A stretch of DNA of 64,000 nucleotides, from NCBI GenBank assembly GCA_026122225.1, contig JANEZZ010001901.1, positions 620,001 through 684,000 on the forward strand, written 5' to 3'. This DNA is from Heloderma charlesbogerti. Lineage: Eukaryota > Chordata > Lepidosauria > Squamata > Helodermatidae. Positions 27,501 to 35,000 of the stretch are shown here, piece after piece. Within the stretch, counting starts at the first letter, position 1, and each line of letters begins with the position of its first letter. The translations under genes were made by a program, and so were the position numbers. Under the pieces are notes generated by a model. That model saw only the letters and a list, made by a program, of their open reading frames with translations, was not told the DNA's origin and did not search any database.

Positions 27501-28513
27501 CTGGTTTGAAACTCAACATTAAAAAAACTAAGATCATGGCATCTGGCCCCATCACTTCCTGGCATATAGAAGGGGAAGAAATGGAAGCAGTGACAGATTT
27601 TACTTTCTTGGGCTCCAAGATCACCGCAGACGGTGACTGTAGCCATGAAATTAAAAGACGCTTGCTCCTTGGGAGGAAAGCTATGGCAAACCTAGACAGC
27701 ATAGTAAGAAGCAGAGACATCACCTTGCCGACAAAGGTCCGTCTAATCAAAGCTATGGTTTTCCCAGTAGTAATGTATGGCTGTGAGAGCTGGACTATAA
27801 GGAAGGCTGAGCGCCGAAGAATTGATGCTTTCGAACTGTGGTGCTGGAGAAGACTCTTACGAGTCCCCTGGACTGCAAGGAGGTCAAATCAGTCAATCCT
27901 AAAGGAAATCAACCCTGAGTGCTCATTGGAAGGACAGATAATGAAGCTGAAGCTCCAATATTTTGGCCACCTAATGCGAAGAGAAAACTCCCTGGAAAAG
28001 ACCCTGATGCTGGGAAAGACTGAAGGCAAAAGGAGAAGGGGACGGCAGAGGATGAGATGGCTAGATAGCATCACGGATGCAATGAATATGAACTTGAGCA
28101 CGCTCCGGGAGAGAGCACAGGACAGGAAGGCCTGGCATGCTATGGTCCATGGGGTCACGAAGAGTCGGACACGACTGAACGACTGAACAACAACAACCCC
28201 GACTCATTCTGCATTTCATTGCACAGCAACCCTGTGAAGCAGGCTAGGCTGAGAAGGGAGCGACTGGCCCAAGATCAGTTTATTTCGTCAGCCCCTTCGA
28301 GCACACTCACTGCAAAGGCAGGAGTATAAATCCCACAAGTAAACAATGAGAACAAAACGAGGCTTGGTGCCTAACCAAAGTCAAGCTCTGAGGCGGGTTT
28401 TGCCCTTTAAGGCCGACTAAAAATAATTTTAAATAAAAGTAAATAGCTTTTTGTGGTAAAAACGAAACAAAACGGGAGGAGAATACCAAGGCTTGAGGGT
28501 CCGCGTCAGCCAT
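1882..28513 (-). CDS. TTC21A: TTC21A, tetratricopeptide repeat protein 21A (5' 13 coding exons; continues off left edge)
   Basis: Paralogue of TTC21B/IFT139, a subunit of the intraflagellar transport A complex in cilia; TTC21A is linked to sperm flagella. Coding exons on the minus strand, in order: 28513-28487, 24177-24048, 23109-22996, 21716-21550, 18998-18876, 17369-17212, 14885-14801, 13964-13866, 13524-13329, 10892-10795, 9496-9296, 2626-2497, 2039-1882. All have AG acceptors and GT donors, and all phases agree, giving 562 codons without a stop. The product is helical TPR sequence. Landmarks are [10 protein letters not shown] (about residue 12), LIYAHKRCE (about 82), ALYYAG.FLWL (about 110), [26 protein letters not shown] (about 330), [20 protein letters not shown] (about 380), EKLNPMFL and [11 protein letters not shown] (about 519). 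Human TTC21A has about 1,320 residues, so less than half is here; the exon that would follow NFQ was not found in 1-1881. Synteny with GORASP1 and WDR48 favours TTC21A over TTC21B. Exact exon ends are inference from splice sites. Confidence 0.93.
3180..6130 (-). mobile_element. L2-clade LINE, long but decayed
   Basis: Minus-strand ORF pieces in several frames give an AP-type endonuclease (6150-4969: [35 protein letters not shown]), then reverse transcriptase (4962-4231: [50 protein letters not shown]; 4360-4097: [27 protein letters not shown]), then a C-terminal part (4100-3339: [41 protein letters not shown]). The 3' end abuts an AT-rich TATT repeat at 3188-3220. Frameshifts near 4100, 4300 and 4965 (beside a short duplicated AATCTAATA/CCTAATCT stretch) make it inactive. 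The 5' end is missing or replaced upstream of about 6130. The LHWLPV and tail motifs favour L2 over CR1 proper. Confidence 0.85.
6131..7560. other. Unclassified stretch, probably repeat-derived
   Basis: In TTC21A intron 11. Plus-strand ORFs at 6334-6642 and 6908-7180 are Ser/Pro-rich ([33 protein letters not shown]) and look like low-complexity pieces of one broken frame. The stretch ends in a pyrimidine/purine-mixed tail finishing TCCTGACA at about 7552. I could not assign it to a family; it may be the 5' region of another retroelement. Confidence 0.3.
8008..8457. mobile_element. Harbinger-like MITE, 450 bp
   Basis: Ends GGGAGCAATCCTAT and ATAGGATTGCACTC are inverted repeats, flanked by TAA on both sides (8005-8007 and 8458-8460). 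A three-base TWA duplication is the PIF/Harbinger habit. It is non-coding. Length and ends match the copy at 55532-55982. Confidence 0.7.
8476..8870. mobile_element. Non-autonomous DNA element related to 15142-15527
   Basis: Shares GGAAGTTTGCAGG, GTCATCCTCCA and the end TTGCAGGATTTTAGC followed by TAGAGGAGCCCA with the 386-bp elements further right. Borders are approximate. Confidence 0.5.
9500..10790 (-). other. TTC21A intron 10, no feature recognised
   Basis: Unique-looking AT-rich intronic sequence between coding exons 11 and 10. No ORF, RNA gene or transposon could be supported. Confidence 0.5.
10795..10892 (-). CDS. TTC21A: TTC21A exon 10 with non-consensus 5' splice site
   Basis: Encodes the TPR stretch around [20 protein letters not shown]. 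The reading frame joins exon 9 (g|GG) and exon 11 (GCC CTA GCT) exactly when the exon ends at TCA, 33 codons in all with the split codon. The donor there is GTTAGA, weaker than the GTAAGN/GTGAGN donors of most other exons in this gene. If it is skipped, 98 bases are lost and the frame shifts. Confidence 0.8.
11168..11470. mobile_element. MITE with terminal inverted repeats
   Basis: The left end (TTACCTGTAACTGTGGTTCTTGAAGTGGTC) and the right end (GACCATGAAGAAGAACTGTTA) are inverted copies about 290 bases apart. The centre (GAAGTTTCCTGAACGGAGG... and CTCCATTCAGGAAACTTTG) is also partly inverted, so much of the element folds back. No coding capacity. Confidence 0.55.
12284..12484 (+). mobile_element. 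Sauria SINE, 5'-truncated
   Basis: Contains CAGTTCGAAAGCA, AAGTAGATAAATAGGTAC, CATGCCGGCCACATGACC, GCTCTTCGGCTTAGAAACG and the 3' end AGAGTCGGACACGACTGG followed by CCTTTACCTTTA. This is the tRNA-derived SINE of squamates whose tail is shared with BovB. The tRNA-like 5' head is absent. Confidence 0.9.
12485..12541. repeat. Compound TA/CA microsatellite
   Basis: About 15 TA units followed by about 13 CA units, starting at the tail of the Sauria SINE. It probably grew from the SINE 3' tail. Confidence 0.95.
12545..12910 (-). mobile_element. L1-clade LINE ORF2 3' fragment
   Basis: The minus-strand ORF reads [51 protein letters not shown]. This is the pattern of the L1 ORF2 C-terminus (C-P-x(3)-FW, LL.AK..I..W). 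About 120 codons remain, with no RT domain. Confidence 0.65.
14310..14733. mobile_element. Harbinger-like MITE, 424 bp
   Basis: Starts after TAA with GGGTACAATCCTAT and ends CAGGATTGCTTTGT followed by TAA. The interior GCAGAGTGGGAGG block and the GTCTAAGGGGCACAGGATT end match 8008-8457 and 55532-55982. Non-coding. Confidence 0.6.
15142..15527 (+). mobile_element. 386-bp non-autonomous DNA element, copy 1
   Basis: Ends TGGGCTCCTCCACAC and GTGTAGAGATGCCCA are inverted repeats. It lies in TTC21A intron 6. An inverted copy of exactly the same length lies at 15795-16180. Possibly a hAT relative; no transposase. Confidence 0.7.
15795..16180 (-). mobile_element. 386-bp non-autonomous DNA element, copy 2 (inverted)
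   Basis: Reverse-complement partner of 15142-15527. It begins GGGCATCTCTACACCAGCC and ends AGTGTGAAGGAGACCC. The copies differ by scattered substitutions and are separated by 267 bases. Confidence 0.7.
16775..16947 (+). mobile_element. CR1-like LINE 3' end fragment
   Basis: CCAGTTGCTGGGATG, GTGGGCTTCCTGGAGG, CAACATGCTGGACTAGATG and GCAGAGCTCTTCTTTTCTTAAG form the 3' end of a dispersed family. Other partial copies lie at 31102-31205 and 33297-33475 (plus strand) and at 30445-30600 and 46611-46850 (minus strand). Confidence 0.55.
17704..17775. repeat. AT-rich imperfect palindrome
   Basis: AAACTTTAAT at the left and ATTAAAGTTT at the right enclose alternating AATTAAATTATA blocks that are themselves inverted copies. 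It could extrude as a cruciform. Confidence 0.6.
19224..19523 (+). mobile_element. BovB (RTE) LINE, 300-bp 3' fragment
   Basis: Nearly identical to the last 300 bases of the full BovB at 24978-28196. Its frame encodes [34 protein letters not shown] and [16 protein letters not shown]. 5' truncation is usual for target-primed reverse transcription. No target duplication was recognised. Confidence 0.93.
19530..20560. other. TTC21A intron 4, no gene or element recognised
   Basis: No TTC21A exon, conserved ORF or known repeat could be supported between the BovB fragment and the MITE at 20573. The 63-codon ORF near 19864 has no recognisable features. Confidence 0.4.
20573..20667. mobile_element. 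Short palindromic MITE family (representative copy)
   Basis: A roughly 80-95-base imperfect palindrome of the type CTATGCATGTCTACTC..AATGAGCC..ACTGAATTCAATGGG..ATATAGGATTGCA. Other copies or halves lie at 16434-16530, 18545-18605, 23265-23336, 24298-24385, 29480-29560, 35375-35450 and 36620-36706. The ATAGGATTGCA end resembles the Harbinger-like MITEs in this window. Confidence 0.6.
24577..24745 (-). mobile_element. 5S rRNA-derived SINE with CR1-type 3' tail
   Basis: On the minus strand, 24745-24645 follows 5S rRNA from about position 15 onward: TGATCTCAGAAGCTAAACAGGG (box A region), then TGGTTAGTACTTGGATGGGA and GACCACCTGGGAAT (box C region). It is about 85 percent like the vertebrate 5S consensus by eye. 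It then runs straight into the CR1 3' end: CTGCACTGAGCAGGGGGTTGGA, GGCCCCTTCCAGCCCTATGAG. The first 5S bases are lost. It is not a working 5S gene; it reads as a pol III head joined to a LINE-recognised tail. Confidence 0.7.
24908..24977 (-). mobile_element. MIR-like tRNA SINE, left part, interrupted by BovB (continues 28208-28278)
   Basis: TTTATTTAATATACCACCCTTCCTCC before BovB and CAGCAACCCTGTGAAGCAGGCTAGGCTGAGA after it are consecutive parts of a CORE-SINE 3' half on the minus strand. The same family occurs at 55243-55530, 58405-58970, 59008-59220 and 32893-33135. Confidence 0.6.
24978..28196 (+). mobile_element. Full-length BovB (RTE-clade) LINE, 3,219 bp
   Basis: Both sides carry the exact 11-base target duplication CCCCGACTCAT (24967-24977 and 28197-28207). 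The 3' end is ACGACTGAACGACTGAACAACAACAA, the usual BovB tail. It contains one uninterrupted ORF. It sits in TTC21A intron 1, antisense to the gene, about 290 bases from exon 1, inside an older MIR-like SINE. BovB is known for horizontal transfer between squamates and ruminants. The undamaged ORF and perfect duplication suggest a recent insertion. Confidence 0.96.
25043..28186 (+). CDS. BovB ORF: AP endonuclease - reverse transcriptase, 1,047 aa, intact
   Basis: The endonuclease spans about residues 105-345: [16 protein letters not shown] (catalytic Glu), [29 protein letters not shown] (catalytic Asp-His). A basic linker KKKKCKK follows near 412. The reverse transcriptase spans about 590-880: [58 protein letters not shown] and the active-site YADD near 791. 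The C-terminal region has [35 protein letters not shown] and [14 protein letters not shown]. No stop or frameshift interrupts it. The first Met is used as start; upstream context does not decide between nearby alternatives. The protein would nick target DNA and copy its own RNA, and the 3' end it recognises is also borne by Sauria SINEs. Confidence 0.95.
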   Translation: MPCRATQDGQVMAESSDKMWSTGEGNGNPLQYSCQENPMERITRLKEMTPEDEPLRSEGVQYATGEEQRVFPSSARKSEAAGPNPKGHSAVDVSGGEKKIRCCKEQYCLGTWNVRSMNQGKLEVVKHEMARLNIDILGISELKWTGMGKFNSGDHHIYYCGQESLRRNGVALIVNKRVGKAVLGYNLKNDRMISVRIQGKPFNITVIQVYAPTTEAEEAEVDRFYEDLQHLLELTPKKDVLFIIGDWNAKVGSQEITGITGRHGLGVQNEAGQKLIEFCQENTLIIANTLFQQHKRRLYTWTSPDGQYRNQIDYVLCSQRWRSSIQSVKTRPGADCGSDHELLLAKFRLKLKNVGKTTKPFRYDLNHIPDEYTVEVRNRFQGLNLIDRVPEELWTEVCNIVQEAATKTVPKKKKCKKAKWLSDEALQVAEERREPKSKGERGRYTQLNAEFQRIARRDKKAFLNEQCKEIEENNRMGKTRDLFKKIGDLKGTFCAKTGMIKDKEGRDLTEADEIKKRWQEYTEELYRKDLNVPDSHDSAVTELEPDILESEVKWALGSISNNKASGDDSIPAELFKILEDDAVKVLHSICQQIWNTQQWPQDWKRSVYIPIPKKGNAKECSNYRTIALISHASKVMLKILQARLQQYANRELPEVQAGFRRGRGTRDQIANIRCIMEKAREFQKNVYFCFIDYAKAFDCVDHNKLWQILKEMGVPDHLTCLLRNLYEGQEATVRTTHGTTEWFKIGKGVRQGCILSPCLFNLYAEYIMRNAGLDESEVGIKIAGRIINNLRYADDTTLMAESEEDLKSLLLRVKEESAKAGLKLNIKKTKIMASGPITSWHIEGEEMEAVTDFTFLGSKITADGDCSHEIKRRLLLGRKAMANLDSIVRSRDITLPTKVRLIKAMVFPVVMYGCESWTIRKAERRRIDAFELWCWRRLLRVPWTARRSNQSILKEINPECSLEGQIMKLKLQYFGHLMRRENSLEKTLMLGKTEGKRRRGRQRMRWLDSITDAMNMNLSTLRERAQDRKAWHAMVHGVTKSRTRLND
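28208..28278 (-). mobile_element. MIR-like SINE, right part after BovB insertion
   Basis: Continuation of 24908-24977: CAGCAACCCTGTGAAGCAGGCTAGGCTGAG and CGACTGGCCCAAG follow the second target duplication. It proves the BovB is the younger insertion. Confidence 0.6.
28487..28513 (-). CDS. TTC21A: TTC21A first coding exon (9 codons)
   Basis: The start ATG at 28513-28511 sits in a good Kozak context (GCCATGG). It encodes only MADADPQAL before a GT donor at 28486 (GTATTC). Human TTC21A likewise has a nine-residue N-terminal piece ending just before the A-x-I-x-YY motif, as recalled, so the length and junction phase fit. The exon is too short for ordinary ORF finding and was placed by homology, phase and its position at the CpG-rich promoter. 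Confidence 0.8.
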
Positions 28514-29093
28514 GGCGCTGACAGGAGCTGGGAAAGGGGGGGGGCGGGTGAGAGTCATTCAAAACACCAACGGCCGCAACCGCCACAACGGTCTACCCTC
28601 CCCAACCTAACAGCCGCAGCGCGAGGCACAAGGCACGCCCCCGCCTCAGGATAAACACCTCGAATCTCCAATCGTGGCTCGGCGTGTATGGTTACCACAG
28701 GCCGCGCCCCCTCCCGTTCCCCGTTACTAAGCGCGTCTCGCGCGGAGGAGTCTCCCCGTCATTCTTCTCACGGCAGCACGTAGATCCCGCCTCCCAGGAG
28801 AAGCCCGTCCACAGAGCGTCGCTCTGCCGCCCCCTTTTCCCTCTCTAGGATTCACGCGGAAGGGGGTCCCTCGGCCAAGCGAGCGCGAGCGTGTCATCGA
28901 CTCTATGGTCAGCGTCGTCCCGCTCCTCCCACGTTCTGTCCCCTCCGCCGGGCTCTTGCCCCGCTCGCGCCTGCGCTGTCGGCCCTGCAGCGTTGGAACT
29001 TGGCAGGAGGCGGCGATGGGAAGGAGGATTGTGGCGGCGGCGGCGGCGGCGGCGGCGGCGCTTCCGAGCTCCTGAGCCAGCCGCTCCGTGGCC
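28514..29093. promoter_or_regulatory. CpG-rich bidirectional promoter of TTC21A (leftward) and GORASP1 (rightward)
   Basis: The two start codons diverge and are 580 bases apart. The interval is GC-rich with many CpGs, unlike the AT-rich introns around it, and has no clear TATA box. A CCAAT pentamer lies at 28668-28672. A GGTTACC at about 28690 resembles one half of the RFX X-box often found at cilia genes, but the second half is not obvious. Both untranslated first-exon segments must lie here; transcription starts cannot be placed from sequence. Confidence 0.8.
29033..29060 (+). repeat. GGC trinucleotide repeat in GORASP1 5'UTR
   Basis: About nine tandem GGC units end 33 bases before the GORASP1 start codon, inside the CpG-rich promoter. 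Read in the sense direction they would form a structured CGG repeat in the 5' leader. Confidence 0.85.
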
Positions 29094-32000
29094 ATGGGGC
29101 TGGGCTCGAGCTCCGAGGTTCCCGACGGGGGCTCCGAGGGCTATCATGTGCACGGGGTAAGGACGGGTTCCCTTGACGGGATGACAGAGGCGGCAGCAGC
29201 GGGGGCTGCTTGGTCGAGGTTGCCCAAGGCGTGAGAGGAGGCAAACTTCGACCCCTTCCTTGGAAAGTACCGCCTGCCCAGGCTGCGGGACTGGCCGTTG
29301 TAGCCACCGCCACCACAACGGGCTGGATCTAGATTTACCTCAGCTGTAGGGAGGGGGAGGCAAGCTGGCATAGCCCTCCAGATGTTTTGGACTACAACTC
29401 CCATCAGCCCCAGCCAGCATGGCCAGTGGCGAGGCATTGTGGGACTTGTGGTGCAAAACATTCGGAGGCTGCTGGGTTGCCTACTTCTGGAGTAGACCCA
29501 CTGGAATCAATAGGACTGAGTCATGAGTAACCGTTGATTTCAGTGGTTTGGATCCAGACTTAGTGGTGTTTAGAATAGACCCGTTGAAATCAAGTAAGGG
29601 TGCAATCCTGTGCCAGACCCCAACTCCCATCAGCCCCAGCCAGGGTGGCCAATGATCAGGGGTGATGGGAGATGCAGTCCAGCAGCATCTGGAGAGCCAC
29701 AAATTCCCCATCCCTGCCCAGAAAGGTGGGATAAAAATATTTTAAATAAAGAAGCAGCAGCGTACACAGACATAAGGAAGACCTCATTCTACACATCTCC
29801 TTTTCAAAAGCAGCGTAAAGCTATTTCTGCTGCCATGGTTCATAATTCTGCACCCACAACAGAAGAATAAAAGGCGCAGCGTAAACCGTTCTGAGCCACG
29901 ACTGTGAACTCTTCTCACCCACAGGAACACACTGCAGGGACAGTGTGTTCATAACAGTATTCTAGAATATCATCTGCAGGGTAGGAGTACTGACAGAAAG
30001 GTGGCAGGGGGAGAAATGCAATGTGATCCCCCCTAAGCAACAGCAGACATTTAACAGCCAAGTTACTTTCTACACAAGAGAATAAAAGATTGATGCACGC
30101 TAAGACCTCCCCTTTTCCAAAACGAAGCTTCTCCAAACACTATCCAAAAATGGATTTGATTTGGCACATAGTGCATAACCAGATGGTGATAGCTGTTTCA
30201 GCATTTTAAGGCTGATCTTTTGTAAACAACCCATGAGAAGCATTTCTCCCTGCTCCATGTCATATTTGGATTCCCACAGCGGAGGGGCGTGGGGGCATAT
30301 TTCAAATTCCTAGGATCCAGTGTCAAGATTTGAAGCAGCAGCATCAAATATTTAGGTGTCAGCTTCATACAGAGCTGAGAAAAACATGTATTTGAATGCT
30401 CGAGTCACTATATCTGATTTTTAGAGGACTGATTTTTCATTAAAAGGGAAAAATTGCTTTGCTGAATCAGACCCAAGCTTCATCTGGTCCAGCACTCTTG
30501 TTTCGGACCACAACTTAACAGATGGCTCCTAAGAAGCTCGCAAGAAGAACACGAAGATGGCATTATGATGAAGATGAATTATGCATTGTGCAGAGAAATT
30601 TAACAGAGAGCCGTTTTCCTCCCCAGTTCTCATAATACCATGATTTGGATTTACACAATGAAATTGACTAGCAGTAGATTCATGAGACGAAGGACAGTCC
30701 TTCTGTCACAAAATATAAAATTCATGTATGGAATTCAAGCAAAAAATCTGATCTTATTCAGTGCCATTTTTAAGGTTGTGTTTTATCTTATTGTATCATT
30801 ACATTTTTAAAAATTAATTCTGTGAGCCACATTCAGAACATTTTATACGCAACCTACAAAGAATGCAAATAAATAAATAATACAATTGATGCTGGTTTAG
30901 ATGGCTTTAAATGGGCCTTAGAATCCCACATACATACATACACATACAACGATTAATCTGTAAGGGTACAACCCTATACATGTTTAGACCTTTTTTAGGT
31001 CTAAGTACACATAGGATGGTGCCTGTAGTGACAATGTGGAACCCCCATATTCAGAGGCAGAGATTTGAAGAACAACAGGCAGAAAGCTTTTGCTTTCATG
31101 CCCAGCTGGATGGCTTCCTAGAGGCCTAGACTGGCCACTGTGGGAAGCAAGATACAGGGCTAGATGGACTTTTGGTCTGCTCCCTGAGTCTGCTGGGTCC
31201 TCCCTTCAGAGTAATGTAGCAGTTTGCTTTTTCCATTTACAAATAGCCTCTGATTCATTCATGTCTCCCCTTCAAAATAGTCCCCAATGTGTGTGATTTT
31301 CCTGTGGGTTTGTGAGGAGGAGGAGGAGGCTTAGTTCCAGTTGGGGAAGTGGAGGCAGCAGCAGCAATGGCCGCTGCTGTTGACTCCAGAGCAGAGGGAG
31401 GCAATTCCAGCCCTTTCTCTAGGACCTAGGTGCCTCCTGTCTGCCTGCCCGTCAGTCTGTCCCTGGGCTTCAATATTGCTGGTTCACAGCCGGTGGATGC
31501 GAGGGGAAGAGGTGTAGGGTAAACTATCCGACATTACTCATCTCTTCCATTAAACATCCCTGAGCAGTGGAGCATGGAGAGGGGCAGGAGCAAGCCTCTC
31601 TCATTGGCTGAGCAGCATCTATGGGGCTGATGACATTCACTTCTACTAGCAGGACTCCGCCCATCCAACTGCAAAGTAAGGTGGATTCAAGTGCAGTTTG
31701 ATCTGTGAAAAGTGGGTGTTAAGGTAGAGTTTAGTCTGCAGTTTTGCTTCGTGTGCAAAAAATGCTTTGTGGGATGGCCCAAAAGTGATTTCATGAAAAT
31801 CCACATTAAACATGAAAGTGCTTCACATTGGTTGCCGTGTAGATCTGGCCCAGGCCTCAGGGCTGTAAGAGCTCTTTCCTTCCAGAAATGAAATCTGAAA
31901 ATCAAGGTTTATTCCTCATTACACATGTTTTTCACCATGTCTTCTGCATCTCTTTCATTACACTTCTGTGTCTCCTCCAGTGGGTTCAAATCCTCTGGGG

Positions 32001-35000
32001 CACAAATTGGGTGAAAAGTCTGAAGTTATAGCTCCGAACTCTTATACTGACTGGGGCACACAATTTGATTTTGTGCTTTAATTATTGCTTTAAATGTGTC
32101 CTACCAAAAAACAAAATGAAACTGCAGGCCATTTTGTGGAGAACTTTTAACCCAAGGTTTGGTGTGTGCATTACTGCGTACGTACGTACGTACGTAAATG
32201 AATGAATGAATGAATGAATGCAGAATCGTGTGGTCCCCAGGGGTTTTGCCACAAAACAATATGATAGTGGGCCTCTCCTCATAGCCTTATTTCCCACTAA
32301 GCTGCTTTGTGGCTTCTGTTTGGGTATGGCGGAAAAAGTTTCTGAGGAATACATCTGTCTTGTTCGTTAGGATGGATGGCTTTGGTATTTTTGCTCTAGG
32401 CAAACTGCAGGCCAGAAGCACCTCTCCCAGATGCCAATGATGATGATTGTTCGTTCATAAACATGCTTGGGCTGGACACTCCCCCCGCCCCCATTAAGCT
32501 GCCAACATAATTTAGAACATGCTCACCTACACTGATAGTCCTTTTTATCCAATTCGTAAACTTTGCAATTTTACAGGTTCAGGAAAACTCCCCTGCTCAG
32601 CAGGCCGGATTGGAGCCGTTTTTTGATTTCATCCTCACGATAGGACATACCAGATTGGTAAGTAGCTAAAATAAATCTTCAACTAAAAATAAATAAATGA
32701 CTGATCTTGCAAGTATTTGTGGTGGCGATGGTGGTGCTGTACTAGAAACTTGTAGTATGTCCCAGAGCATAGTCTGTACATACACAATGCAGCCATTATT
32801 GCTGAAGCGAAGCACATCTGCACGTGGTAAGTGCATGGATGGAAGACATATACTCCGGCCCTAGAAATGCCATGTACACTGCCTTGAACTACATGGTGGA
32901 AGAACAGTATAGTGGTAAGAGTGTTGGACTGAGACTGAGGAGATCTAGGTTCTAGTCCCCACTTGGCCATAAAGCTCAGTGGGTGACTTTGGGCCTGTCA
33001 ACCTACCACACCGGATTGTTGTGAGGATTAAAAAATGGAGAGGAGGAGGACCACGTAAACTGCCTTGGGTTCCTTTCAAGAGGAAAAAAGATGAGATATA
33101 AATGTAAGAATGATGAAATATAAGTGTAAGAATGAATGAATGGGAACTAGGAGAGAGCAAGTAGAGGTCCCCGAACCAGGTGTCAACATGGAAACAAAAG
33201 AAATGTGGCAAAAGTGGCATTTGCGGCCAAGAGCATTCGCTAGCAGACCACTTTAGGGGATGGGGATTCACCAAACAGTGGCTAGTCATGATGGCTGTAT
33301 ACTATCTCCAGTATCAGAGGTACTAGGCCTCTGTGCCAGTTGCTGGGGGACACAAGCAGGAGGCTGCTATTGCATTCATATCCTGCTTGTGGGCTTTTCA
33401 AGCTGGTTGGCCATTGTGGAAACAGAATGCTGAAGGAGAAGGGCCTTTGGTCTGATGTAGCATGACTCGTCTTCTGTTGCCCTGGGCCTGGAGAGCAGAA
33501 GGGGAGCACACTCTGGCTTCTGCCATCAACCAGGGGACCAAAGGCCACTGGGAGGCTGCACCCCCTGCTTCCAAGGAATAACAACAAGCCAAGGGGGAGA
33601 CCAACCTGGCCCATCCATCAGCCAGAGGAGGAGCAGTAGCAGGGAGCTCACTTCCCCCTTCCTGCTAGGGAGAACACTTGACCGCAGCTGACAGTTGCCC
33701 TGGGACTGCAGCTGTAAGGGGAAAGAATGCTCTGGCCTCATCCATTGGCCTAAGGAACAAGAGCTTAATTCAAGCAAGAAAACCAGCAGGGGAAGAGCAG
33801 CCTGGCTCGAAGTGCATTTCACTGCCAGTTTATAGATCACCACCTTGTTCTGGCCTCGAAAAACTGATCTCCCTCCTTTGCCTTTTGCCCTTCTGTATCC
33901 TGTCATGATAGTTTGTAAGTCCAATGGCCAGGCCTGCCTCTCTTTTTTATTGAGTGAGCTGCTTTGGGGATGATAATTGTCTGAAAAGTGGGATTAAAAT
34001 GTACATAGTTTGCAAATAAATAAATACATTTCATTTATTACATTTCCAATAGCCACAGCTCTCTGGGCAGTTTACAAAGATTAAACCCCTAAAAATACAA
34101 TGTAATAACGTAATATAAAATCAGGTGCATACAAAGGATTGTACAAAACTGTTTTCTATTAACAATAAAAATCCCAGGATTTGTTAAAACCCTGATCATA
34201 TGCTATCAAATGCTTGGGAGTAGAGGAAAGTCTTAAACCGGTGCCAAAAAGATGACAATGTTGGGGCCAGGCAGACCACACTGAGGAGAGCTTTGCAAAA
34301 TCAGGGGGCCACCCCTGAGAAGGCCCTCTCCCTTGTTATCCTTCAAACCTCCCCCTTGGAGGAGGCACTTGGATGAGGGCCTCTGATGAAGATTGTACTG
34401 TATCGGTAGGTTCATACCAGAAGAGATGCTTCATCAGGTGTGTATAAGTAAATAAATACTCTTATAACCAGGGCTATACACTGTTACATGTTCAACTGCT
34501 AGGATGTTTAGGCATAAGGGAGTTTGATTCTGTGCAGGGGTTGTTTGGTCAGTACCGTGATCCAGAATGGCAGGGTGTGAACTCATAAGCAGCTCTTCCC
34601 TTTTGATGGCTATGGAAGCGCCAAAGCCTTGTGAGACCTGACCTGGCTGATCATGAGTGCCCTGTGTGAGCACAAGGTTCAGATTTGCTGCTTTTAAGTG
34701 CCTTGCCCCTCTGAGCCTTTGAGGGATTTGGGAGTTGCTTCTGTGATTTGAGGCTAGTAACAAGTAGGGGGGGGGGTTGGAGTAAAAAACAAAATCTATT
34801 TGGGAAGCAGAGCTGTATCCTTGCTTTACTTCTCTCTGTCTCTGAAGACTCAGTCACGGACACAATTGTTCCAACCCCCCCAAATGGCACTACCATTTTC
34901 TCCTGACATCAGATGAGGCCCTCCTTCTGTGGCTTTACTCCACCCTTCCCCAATCTGATGCCCTCCAGCTGTGTGGGATGGCAACTCCCATCATTCCCAG

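Noticed and set aside
26124..27750. Antisense ORFs inside BovB (94-194 codons)
   Set aside because: Shadows of the long sense ORF; no independent motifs.
1882..28513. TTC21B (IFT139) instead of TTC21A
   Set aside because: Some blocks ([21 protein letters not shown]) resemble TTC21B as well, but the neighbours GORASP1 and WDR48 and the nine-residue first exon fit TTC21A.
28727..29461. Minus-strand ORFs of 105-157 codons in the CpG island
   Set aside because: Low-complexity Arg/Pro/Ala products from GC-rich promoter sequence with no domain; chance frames.
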